From the NCBI GenBank assembly GCA_026914095.1, contig JAPPIY010000176.1:1-12252 (forward strand): a DNA stretch of 12,252 bases. Reading direction: 5' to 3'. Origin of the DNA: Oligoflexia bacterium. GTDB taxonomy: Bacteria > Bdellovibrionota > Bdellovibrionia > Bdellovibrionales > UBA1609. Below are positions 1 to 5,245 of the stretch, piece after piece. The first letter of the stretch is position 1. Each line of letters begins with the position of its first letter. Position numbers and translations under genes: made by a program. The notes beneath the pieces were generated by a model. The model ran no database searches. It was not told where the DNA came from and saw nothing but the letters and a program-made list of their open reading frames with translations.

Positions 1-283
1 TTAATATTTCTCCCAGAGCTTTTTGAGTTTGAAGGGCCTGCTTGATGCAATAGCTTTGAGAGCGGGTTATGTTTTTTATGCCAAGGCTTAAACCTGCAAA
101 GCCAATTAAGACAGTTATTATTAAAGTTAAAAAAGGGAGCAGAGAGACCGTTAGGAAAGCGGAGTTCCCCATTTTCTTATTTTTTTTATACATCCAGTGA
201 AAGGGCTGTTTTAAAAAACAGCTGATTACTGAGGCAAAATTAAGCTTTGTTTGATTAAAAAATCTTGTTTGTAAAAATTCCAT
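1..283 (-). CDS. TadG-like pilus-assembly membrane protein, partial (runs off left edge)
   Basis: This open frame on the minus strand has no stop before the window edge, so only the first 94 residues are visible. The start at 281-283 is chosen because AAGGAG lies 7 bases upstream (291-296). After a basic stretch (residues 31-38, MYKKNKKM) comes a hydrophobic segment at about 42-66, followed by a polar region. That is the N-terminal layout of TadE/TadG-type proteins, single-pass inner-membrane proteins of Tad/Flp pilus systems. Its first 58 bases overlap the end of the upstream TadE-like gene, which suggests translational coupling. An alternative start at 191-193 would shrink the overlap but has no good ribosome binding site. 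The family call rests on topology and neighbours, not on a diagnostic motif, and the C-terminal domain that would settle it is outside the window. Confidence 0.55.
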   Translation of the reverse strand, partial: MEFLQTRFFNQTKLNFASVISCFLKQPFHWMYKKNKKMGNSAFLTVSLLPFLTLIITVLIGFAGLSLGIKNITRSQSYCIKQALQTQKALGEIL

Positions 284-609
284 AACAATTCTCCTTTGTA
301 TGTATTTTGAGTTCGTTTGATCTTTAGGCTTTGTATTTTTCCTAAAGGGTTTAATTTTTTTATTTCTTGTCCAATTTTTTGTTTGCATAAAACCTCCTTT
401 TTTTGTTTAGCTGTGCATAAAATCCCTTGGTAAAGCTGATGCTCCAGCCAAAGAGCGCTTATAAAAAGCCAACAAACCGTTAGAATAATTTTTGTGATTG
501 TTATCAAAACAAGAGAGAGGATTAAAGCTTCTACCAGGCTTTGGCCTTTGCAACAGTTTCTTTTTAACTGGCCAAATGGGATTGTCTTGATCCTCTCTTG
601 TTTTGACAT
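226..609 (-). CDS. TadE-like pseudopilin / class III prepilin-like protein
   Basis: This is a 127-residue protein. A short basic N-terminus ends in KG at 21-22, followed by QSLVEALILSLVLITIT. Taking G22 as the last leader residue puts Glu at +5 (E27), the hallmark of a prepilin-peptidase substrate, and a hydrophobic helix runs to about residue 51. The rest (52-127) is basic and lysine-rich with two cysteines (C65 and C75). Small proteins of this shape, encoded next to the Flp pilin, are the TadE/TadF pseudopilins of Tad pili. The start is supported by AGGAGG six bases upstream of the ATG. It follows the pilin gene with a gap of about 30 bases and overlaps the next gene by 58 bases, so the three are probably one operon. 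The pseudopilin assignment is inferred from the motif and the neighbours. Confidence 0.7.
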   Translation of the reverse strand: MSKQERIKTIPFGQLKRNCCKGQSLVEALILSLVLITITKIILTVCWLFISALWLEHQLYQGILCTAKQKKEVLCKQKIGQEIKKLNPLGKIQSLKIKRTQNTYKGELLWNFYKQDFLIKQSLILPQ

Positions 610-639
610 TTTGCGCCTCCTTTCTAAAAAAGTTGCAGA

Positions 640-1080
640 CTATTTTTTGTTTCTGCCGGTTCTTTTGTTTTTGCCTCCTTTCTTGTCTGTGCTGGCTGAG
701 CCTGACATAAAGTTGCTGAGATCGCTTCTTTGGTACTCCTCCTTTCTCATATTATGGGTTTTCGCTTTTTGATTTCGCCCTTGCAAGGCATAGATAGCAT
801 TGGCAAAGCGGGATTTTACAGTTTGATTGAGCGTTCGCACAATTCCAATGGTGGCGACTCCCATAAGGGCCACCAATATTAGATATTCTATAAGGCCCTG
901 TCCTCTTTGGCTAAAAAGAAACCTTCTTTGCCTGTTTTGGCGGTTGGCTTTTCTTATATTTTTTGACCAGCCCAGAGGAAGAGATTTTCTATTAAAAAAA
1001 TTTCTTCTTGATTTTTTTTCTTTCCATGCTCCTTTTTGAAAGGGATGGAAGTTTTTATTATTGTGTTTTTGTTGAAACAT
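640..1080 (-). CDS. Flp-type (Tad) prepilin with unusually long basic leader
   Basis: The pilin core is clear: RG followed by QGLIEYLILVALMGVATIGI, matching the class III (Flp) pattern G|xxxxEY with Glu at +5 and Tyr at +6, then a hydrophobic helix. The start at 1078-1080 is chosen because AGGAGG sits 5 bases upstream (1086-1091); an in-frame ATG 13 codons further upstream lacks this. From this start the protein has 146 residues: a leader of 60 residues, very rich in Lys, Arg, Asn and Gln, and a mature part of 86. Usual Flp prepilins are far shorter, with leaders of roughly 10-25 residues. The mature tail after the helix (about residues 42-86) is also highly basic. The protein should be cleaved by a TadV/FppA-like prepilin peptidase and form the pilus fibre; that peptidase is not in the window. 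Confidence 0.8.
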   Translation of the reverse strand: MFQQKHNNKNFHPFQKGAWKEKKSRRNFFNRKSLPLGWSKNIRKANRQNRQRRFLFSQRGQGLIEYLILVALMGVATIGIVRTLNQTVKSRFANAIYALQGRNQKAKTHNMRKEEYQRSDLSNFMSGSASTDKKGGKNKRTGRNKK

Positions 1081-1370
1081 ATTTGCCTCCTTTTGTTTCC
1101 TGCTTAAATAAAGGAGCAAAAAAGCTGTCTTGAATTATGGGCTTTTAAGCCTGTTTTTTCTAAAAAAATCGCCGAAGCGCCGAATACCGACAGTTTTTGC
1201 TTTGATTTTGAAAGGGGTAGACAGCTAATTAGTCGTCTCTGAAAAAGTCTTAACTATTTAATTTTACTTATAAAAATGTTATTTTAAAGGAAAAATGTTT
1301 GCAAGAAAATCAGCTGTGTCATTCAAAAGCTAGCCAAAAAAGAGGAAAAATCTTCAGATAGGCTTTTTGC
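1081..1370. other. Upstream region of the pilus operon
   Basis: No gene is visible here. Apart from the pilin ribosome binding site at 1086-1091, it holds a short inverted repeat GGCTT-TT-AAGCC (1140-1151), about 60 bases before the pilin start, and a GC-rich patch around 1170-1182. The rest is AT-rich and probably contains the operon promoter, but I cannot pick a convincing -35/-10 pair. Confidence 0.35.
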
Positions 1371-1397
1371 CACAAAGCGTCCCTAGGACGCTTTGTG
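1371..1397. terminator. Strong 12-bp stem-loop, possible terminator
   Basis: A perfect 12-bp inverted repeat (CACAAAGCGTCC, loop of 3, GGACGCTTTGTG) lies 29 bases beyond the stop of the secreted-protein gene at 1426. The position fits a terminator for that minus-strand gene. No clear U-tract follows on either strand, so it may instead act as an RNA-stabilising hairpin or a protein site. Confidence 0.45.
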
Positions 1398-1425
1398 CGA
1401 TTAATTCATCCTCTTTTGATCGTTT

Positions 1426-1824
1426 TTATTTGATTTGTGATTGTATTTCTTTAAGTGATGCTGTTTCTAAATAGATCCAGTATTTACAATTTACGCTTGC
1501 TAGCTCTTTTGCCTTATCAATAGCTTTTGCATAAGCGGCTTTTATATTACTAGCTTTATAAGCATTAGCTGAAAGCTGTGAAAGAGCAAATAGTTTCTTA
1601 ATCTCTGTTTCTTTCCATGTTTTAAATCTATTGCTATTTGATAGGCTTTTCCCTAAAGTTAGCTTTAAAGCTTTGTTAAAGCCAAGTATGTGGCCTCTAC
1701 ACTGATCGCTTTGTGCAACTATTGCTCCCTTTCTTTGCTCTTCAAATGCTATTAACTCGGTTTCAGAGGGTTTAGAATAAGCTTGGGTTGAGAGCAAAAA
1801 ACTTAGAATAATAAATATTTTCAT
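1426..1824 (-). CDS. Small secreted protein, unknown function (paired leader with 3583-3969)
   Basis: This 132-residue protein is not from a family I recognise. It begins with a signal peptide (MKIFIILSFLLSTQAYS, likely cleaved around residues 15-17), so the product is exported to the periplasm or outside. The mature part is mostly helical-looking, rich in Lys, Ala and Ser, with two cysteines (C42 and C113) that could form one disulfide. The start at 1822-1824 is supported by GGAGG five bases upstream (1830-1834). A longer frame upstream only reads through the CTT microsatellite as poly-lysine and is not a plausible protein. The 5' region closely resembles that of the gene at 3583-3969, although the two proteins share little beyond size, signal peptide and cysteines. 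A strong hairpin lies downstream. Confidence 0.7.
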   Translation of the reverse strand: MKIFIILSFLLSTQAYSKPSETELIAFEEQRKGAIVAQSDQCRGHILGFNKALKLTLGKSLSNSNRFKTWKETEIKKLFALSQLSANAYKASNIKAAYAKAIDKAKELASVNCKYWIYLETASLKEIQSQIK

Positions 1825-1852
1825 AGAATCCTCCATATTGTTTATATAATTA

Positions 1853-1888
1853 GTATCGGTCTTCTTCTTCTTCTTCTTCTTGAATTTT
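1853..1888 (-). promoter_or_regulatory. Sigma28-like promoter with AAG-repeat spacer
   Basis: Read on the minus strand, AAAATTCA (1881-1888) is followed by a 20-base AAG repeat and then ACCGATAC (1853-1860). The -10-like block resembles the sigma28 (FliA) consensus GCCGATAA. The equivalent site before the gene at 3583-3969 has an 11-base spacer, the usual sigma28 distance. Here the spacer is 9 bases longer because of the expanded repeat ((CTT)7 on the plus strand, 1861-1881). ATATAAACAA follows the -10 block at the same distance in both copies. The promoter call is an inference from sequence likeness only. Confidence 0.45.
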
Positions 1889-1914
1889 TTTTTCAAAGCG
1901 GCGTTATTACATTA

Positions 1915-2089
1915 CATAGTGGCCCATTTAATTGTGCCTATTTTTCATTAAAACCCTTTATTTACAAGGCTTTCAAGCTGTTTTTAGGTTCTATCCGATT
2001 GCCTTTCCCTGCCTAAAAAGAAAACCTTTATTTATGCGGATTTTAGAGAGTTTTTAAAGATGTTTCGCACAATTAAGTAGGCCACTATG
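1915..2089. mobile_element. 175-bp MITE-like element with 8-bp target duplication
   Basis: The ends form an inverted repeat of 23 bp with two mismatches (CATAGTGGCC... at 1915-1937 and its complement at 2067-2089). The element is flanked on both sides by TTACATTA (1907-1914 and 2090-2097); the next base, C, would make 9 bp if the terminal base is counted as flank. It contains no open frame, so it is a non-autonomous element mobilised by a transposase elsewhere. Inside, AAACC(C)TTTATTTA occurs twice in direct orientation. Its ends do not match the IS1595-type ends at 4061-4291. It sits just upstream of the leader of the secreted-protein gene, only 26 bases from its A-tract. Confidence 0.8.
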
Positions 2090-2118
2090 TTACATTACAA
2101 AACCTAGGAAATATGACC

Positions 2119-2165
2119 TTATATAAGAGAAAATACATGGAAACTTAAATAAGATCAGTATAATA
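2119..2165 (+). repeat. Dispersed repeat, copy 1 (mate at 10303-10350)
   Basis: About 47 bases here match 10303-10350 with five substitutions and one single-base indel, in the same orientation (core GARAAATACATG...CAGTATAATA). It ends 13 bases short of the stop codon of the AAA_14 ATPase gene. The other copy precedes a truncated AAA_14 ATPase gene. Shorter relatives of its 3' half occur at 8493-8510 and 8606-8623. It contains a TATAAT, so it could carry a promoter, but no function is shown. Confidence 0.7.
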
Positions 2166-2178
2166 CTATTATCCTCTT

Positions 2179-3354
2179 TTATTTGAATGATCTCTTGCCA
2201 TCTTTCTGAAAAATTTCACTTATTCCTTTCTGCCATTCCAAACACAAAACATTTTGAATTCGCTTTCTGACAGTATCCCTGGAGAAACAATAGAGGTTAG
2301 ATTTTGGTATATCCGCTCCTAACTGGATAAGATTTCGCACATCACTTTCTGTAACTCTGGCGGAGGATTTAATTTTTATACACAATGTTGTTTCACCCGG
2401 ACGGTCAATAATCAAATCAATTTCCGCGCCATCTTTTGTCAGCAAATAAAAATATTTCCAGTTTTTTCTGTTGTATTCTGCCAGCTTAATAATCTCCAAA
2501 ATTATAAAGTGCTCAAAAGCCTCTCCAAAGTCATAAGTTTGAGGAAGTAAAGGAATATGCAGAGTCCCCTTTAAGGCCCGGCAAACACCCGTATCAAACA
2601 AATAAAATTTTGGTGAAAGCCTTTGGCTTTTGCGTATGGAGGTATGGTAGGGCCTTAGATAAAAACCAACCAATGTTTCTTCAAGAATGGAGTAATAATT
2701 TTGAACGGTGCTTGTATCCACACCAATATCACGAGCTATTTTTGAATAATTGATTACTTTTGCATTCATTTGAGCCGCCACTTCCAAGAACTTTCTAAAA
2801 GGCCTTAACTTTCTCACTATTTGCTCCATCTGAATTTCCTCTTTCAAATAAGTTAAGGCATAGGCTTTTAAATATTCCTCTTTATCACCGTTGTTTTTCA
2901 AATTAAATTGCCGGGGCAATAGCCCCCAGCATAGAGCCTCATTTAAATTAAACTGAGGGCCTAATTCCAGAGAAGTAAAAGGATGAAGGTAAAAAATAAA
3001 AGCCCGTCCCGCCAGAAGGTTGGCTCCCCCTCTTTTAAGTTTTCGGGCGGAAGAGCCGCTGAGAATAAACTGAATATTCTTTTCCTCTATAAGCTGGTGA
3101 GCCACATCCAGAATACGGGGCAGTTTTTGAACTTCATCAATAATAACTCTCTTTAGTTGAGGCTGTCCGGCCAATTCCTGTTTTAGCGCAGAGGGACTCA
3201 ATCTGTAGCGATCTTCTATTTGCGGATCCAGAAAATCAATATACAAACTGTTTTTGGAATATTTCTGTTTTATAAGAGTGGATTTGCCTGAGCCTCTTGG
3301 CCCTAAAATAAAAAAACTGTTTGATGGGGATAATTTAGCCATTCTATTGACCAT
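2179..3354 (-). CDS. AAA_14 ATPase with DUF4143 C-terminal domain
   Basis: This 391-residue protein has the standard length and order of the AAA_14-DUF4143 family. Residues 18-26 (GPRGSGKST) form Walker A. Residues 69-79 (KRVIIDEVQKLP) form Walker B with the family's DEVQ/DEIQ signature. Residues 97-118 (FILSGSSARKLKRGG...LAGRA) form the sensor region. The DUF4143 half begins with a helix-turn-helix-like stretch (202-236) and ends in a PD-(D/E)xK-like fold with EIDLII (311-316). In the usual following motif ExK of this fold, the glutamate is replaced by lysine (K327 in CIKIKSS), so nuclease activity seems unlikely. The family is widespread, often scattered and horizontally moved, and its function is largely unknown. 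No strong ribosome binding site precedes this ATG (GGGG lies too close); the ATG four codons in (3340-3342) is an alternative. Confidence 0.9.
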   Translation of the reverse strand: MVNRMAKLSPSNSFFILGPRGSGKSTLIKQKYSKNSLYIDFLDPQIEDRYRLSPSALKQELAGQPQLKRVIIDEVQKLPRILDVAHQLIEEKNIQFILSGSSARKLKRGGANLLAGRAFIFYLHPFTSLELGPQFNLNEALCWGLLPRQFNLKNNGDKEEYLKAYALTYLKEEIQMEQIVRKLRPFRKFLEVAAQMNAKVINYSKIARDIGVDTSTVQNYYSILEETLVGFYLRPYHTSIRKSQRLSPKFYLFDTGVCRALKGTLHIPLLPQTYDFGEAFEHFIILEIIKLAEYNRKNWKYFYLLTKDGAEIDLIIDRPGETTLCIKIKSSARVTESDVRNLIQLGADIPKSNLYCFSRDTVRKRIQNVLCLEWQKGISEIFQKDGKRSFK

Positions 3355-3492
3355 ACCCCATATTTATACGAAGAATATTGGATTTGGTCAAGATTTTTCA
3401 GAGCCAACTCTTTTAAAGTTTGCCAAGCTTCTTTATTGGCCTATTGCTTTACAAAGCGACAGCAAGCGCTTGAAGCTAGCGCTGTAACAACA

Positions 3493-3521
3493 AAAGAGAC
3501 AGCCTGTGGCCGCCTCTCTTT
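3493..3521 (-). terminator. Probable intrinsic terminator
   Basis: AAAGAGA (3493-3499) and TCTCTTT (3515-3521) enclose a smaller GCC/GGC stem. Read on the minus strand the hairpin is followed by a T-rich stretch (TTTTGTTGTT). It lies about 60 bases past the stop of the secreted-protein gene at 3583, so it would end that transcript before the divergent space in front of the ATPase gene. Confidence 0.5.
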
Positions 3522-3582
3522 CTTTCAATTTAGTAAAATCTTAACTTGTTTATTGTTTATCTTTTTACAAAGTTAAGTGGAG

Positions 3583-3969
3583 TTATTTTGTGGTTTTTGG
3601 AAAATAGCAAACATTATCTAACCAACTTCCTTTGCTTTTAGCGCATTGCTTTTCAGTTTTTTTTGTTGGATCTTTTTTACAAGTTAGTCTCATAAGCTCA
3701 GTATTTAAAGTTGCAATCGCTTTCCATATATTTTCTATCTTTTGATCCAGAGTATTAATGGGGTTATTAGATTTGAGCATTCTATAAAGATTTTTATGAG
3801 AGCCTGCCAAAGCAGATTGTAATTTTATCAACTCATTATGGATAGCTGTGGGCGTGCAAGCTATGTACCCTTTAACGTTAGGCAATATCTTGGGTTTTGC
3901 ATAAGGGTTATAATAGCCAAAGCTATAACTGCTGAAGATCAAGCTAAATAATATTATGATTTTTTTCAT
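3583..3969 (-). CDS. Small secreted cysteine-containing protein, unknown function
   Basis: This 128-residue protein begins with a clear signal peptide (MKKIIILFSLIFSSYSFG, cleavage near residue 18), so it is exported. The mature part has four cysteines (C38, C97, C109, C121). The C-terminal stretch C-AKSKGSWLDNV-CYF resembles the C-x(n)-G-x-W-x(n)-C pattern of small extracytoplasmic disulfide domains, which suggests two disulfides. The start is supported by GGAGG five bases upstream (3975-3979). Its 5' leader is shared with the gene at 1426-1824 (see 3999-4025). I do not recognise the family. A frame that extends upstream through the IS remnants is not credible, because it crosses a mobile element and lacks a ribosome binding site. 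Confidence 0.7.
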   Translation of the reverse strand: MKKIIILFSLIFSSYSFGYYNPYAKPKILPNVKGYIACTPTAIHNELIKLQSALAGSHKNLYRMLKSNNPINTLDQKIENIWKAIATLNTELMRLTCKKDPTKKTEKQCAKSKGSWLDNVCYFPKTTK

Positions 3970-3998
3970 AAGAGCCTCCGTTTTTGTTTATATGAAAG

Positions 3999-4025
3999 GT
4001 ATCGGCTGTCTTCTTCTTAAATTTT
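3999..4025 (-). promoter_or_regulatory. Sigma28-like promoter, canonical 11-base spacing
   Basis: On the minus strand AAAATTTA (4018-4025), an 11-base spacer with three AAG units, and GCCGATAC (3999-4006) match the sigma28 consensus TAAAGTTT-N11-GCCGATAA at 5/8 and 7/8 positions with exact spacing. The start codon follows about 30 bases later. The same block precedes the gene at 1426-1824 with a longer repeat spacer. Which sigma factor uses it is inferred. Confidence 0.5.
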
Positions 4026-4030
4026 TTTGA

Positions 4031-4051
4031 GCAACTAAGTGTATAATTCTC
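4031..4051. repeat. Isolated IS1595-type terminal repeat
   Basis: Read on the complement, this is GAGAATTATACACTTAGTTGC, close to the start of the terminal repeat at 4269 (GAGAATTATATACTTAACACC). Its orientation makes it the right end of an element lying to the left, but no matching left end was found there. It probably records an older, mostly lost copy. Confidence 0.5.
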
Positions 4052-4060
4052 AAAAAAGTA

Positions 4061-4232
4061 GGGATTATATACTTCAAACCACAAATTTTCTATGAAAGCC
4101 TTTAACCACAAAGGGTTTGGCAACTGTTGGCAAAACATGAAAATAAGCGCTATGAATTTTATAAAATGCTGTAAGTTTGAAGCTTTGTCTTTGTTTTGTA
4201 GTTTTTTATGTGGTGTCAAGTATATAATTCCC
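4061..4232. mobile_element. 172-bp MITE derived from the IS1595-type element
   Basis: The ends are GGGATTATATACTTCAAACCAC and, on the complement, GGGAATTATATACTTGACACC plus AC, alignable with one indel and two mismatches. They are flanked by perfect 8-bp direct repeats AAAAAGTA (4053-4060 and 4233-4240); 8 bp is the duplication size known for the IS1595 family. Just inside the left end, TATGAAAGCCTTTAA matches TATGATAGCCTTTAA inside the IS remnant that starts at 4269. The MITE is therefore an internal-deletion derivative of that IS. It has no coding capacity. Confidence 0.85.
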
Positions 4233-4268
4233 AAAAAGTAAACTGAAGCTCTAAAATACTGCTAAACA

Positions 4269-4776
4269 GAGAATTATATACTTAACACCCCATAAACTTA
4301 TGATAGCCTTTAAATATAAGGATTTTAGGAGGTTATTATGAGACAGAAAAAAGCCAAAGTTTTAAGTGCCTATGAATTTATGAGTAAATTTGCTTCAAAA
4401 AGAAAGGCTGTCCAAACTCTTTGAAAAGACACGCTGGCCGAATGGGGTTGCTTGCCAACACTGTGGATCAAAAAGAATTTCTGAAAAAGCTAACAGAATG
4501 GGAGTTTATCGCTGTAAAGATTGCAGGAAAGAGTTTTCAGTTCAAACAGGAACGGTGTTTGAGCAGTCTCCTATCCCTTTAAGAAAGTGGTTATATGCTA
4601 TCTATTTACTTCAAACAGACCGCAAGGGAGTTTCAAGCTTACAGCTTTCAAAACAAATAGGAGTTACTCAAAAGACAGCTTGGCACATGCTACACAGATT
4701 AAAAAAAGCTTGTGAAAGCAAAGGCGGTCTATTATCAGGGGTAGTAAGCTCAGACGAAGCTTACTTCTTAGTGTGA
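4269..4776 (+). mobile_element. IS1595-family insertion sequence remnant (right end missing)
   Basis: The left terminal repeat (4269-4291, GAGAATTATATACTTAACACC) matches the ends of the neighbouring MITE. The transposase reading region begins about 45 bases later and stops after its first catalytic aspartate. No right end is found downstream, and a different gene module begins immediately after 4780. The element is therefore immobile. The 172-bp MITE and an isolated end next to it show repeated insertion at this spot. Confidence 0.8.
4338..4776 (+). pseudogene. IS1595-family transposase, frameshifted and C-terminally truncated
   Basis: Translation starts at ATG 4338 (AGGAGG at 4327-4332) and reads MRQKKAKVLSAYEFMSKFAS. 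It then runs out of frame at an A5 run (4397-4401) and stops at 4422-4424. The family sequence continues in another frame: ERLSKLFEKTRWPNG, then a zinc ribbon (CQHC ... CKDC), KEFSVQTGTVFE, the helical DNA-binding region, and SSDEAYF with the first catalytic Asp. One extra A in the run would explain the shift. The frame ends at 4774-4776, roughly half the length of a complete family member (about 250-330 residues), so the rest of the catalytic domain is gone. The DEAYF start of the catalytic domain, in place of the family DETY/DEAY-IGG motif, is where the homology stops. Confidence 0.85.
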
Positions 4777-4813
4777 AAATTATTTACCCTCTCTCTTTTT
4801 TTAAAAGGCTAAC

Positions 4814-5065
4814 TTATGAGATAATATCTTTTATTTCTAAAATATCTTTTTTTAATTCCTTTTGACCTGTTTCAAGCTTAGCTTGTCCCTCTTCAAGATT
4901 ATCAAGTCTGGTATTTACATCACTAAAACAATTTTTTTTCATTGTCTTAAACTTATTACTTATACTTGTTTCAATCTTTTCAAAGGCTGTGTCATTGTGC
5001 TGTTTAATAGCCTCTAAAAACTCTCTATGGGTGTCGTCTAGCATACCGCTTTTTAAATTTGACAT
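4814..5065 (-). CDS. Small coiled-coil protein, unknown function
   Basis: This 83-residue soluble protein is not one I recognise. The second half (about 50-82: RLDNLEEGQAKLETGQKELK and on) has a heptad-like spacing of Leu and Ile and is strongly charged, which indicates a coiled coil and probable oligomerisation; there is no signal peptide or membrane segment. The ribosome binding site is weak, a run of AGAGAG about 7 bases before the ATG. A possible -10 (TATAAT on the minus strand, 5099-5104) lies about 35 bases upstream. The unit is flanked by a 15-bp direct repeat CTCTCTCTTTTTTTA at 4789-4803 and 5072-5086. It begins right after the broken end of the transposase, so it may mark an insertion or deletion junction. 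Confidence 0.55.
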   Translation of the reverse strand: MSNLKSGMLDDTHREFLEAIKQHNDTAFEKIETSISNKFKTMKKNCFSDVNTRLDNLEEGQAKLETGQKELKKDILEIKDIIS

Positions 5066-5208
5066 GTTATTCTCTCTCTTTTTTTATTGCCTCTCTATAT
5101 TATAGAAGAAGTCCAGTTATTTATATACTAGACTAAAGACTAAGTTTTGTCAAATGGGTTTTTAATCACCTCTATTTATCCTTTTTATCGGAAAATATCA
5201 AAAAACCT

Positions 5209-5235
5209 TAAAGTTTTACTTCAGGCTTTCGATAA
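5209..5235 (+). promoter_or_regulatory. Sigma28-like promoter
   Basis: TAAAGTTT (5209-5216), an 11-base spacer and TTCGATAA (5228-5235) match the sigma28 consensus TAAAGTTT-N11-GCCGATAA at 8/8 and 6/8 positions with exact spacing. Transcription would begin around 5242, only a few bases before the ATG at 5246, so the message would be nearly leaderless. Confidence 0.5.
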
Positions 5236-5245
5236 AAAGGTCATA

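Noticed and set aside
494..1039. Two plus-strand open frames opposite the pilus genes
   Set aside because: They are antisense to well-supported pilin genes and have no protein-like features beyond hydrophobicity mirrored from the opposite strand.
3254..3487. Plus-strand open frame of 77 codons
   Set aside because: It is antisense to the Walker A region of the ATPase and lacks a ribosome binding site or recognisable product.
3944..4234. Open frame of 96 codons on the minus strand
   Set aside because: It runs through the MITE and the leader of the secreted-protein gene, has no ribosome binding site, and its only signal-like part is the shared leader sequence.
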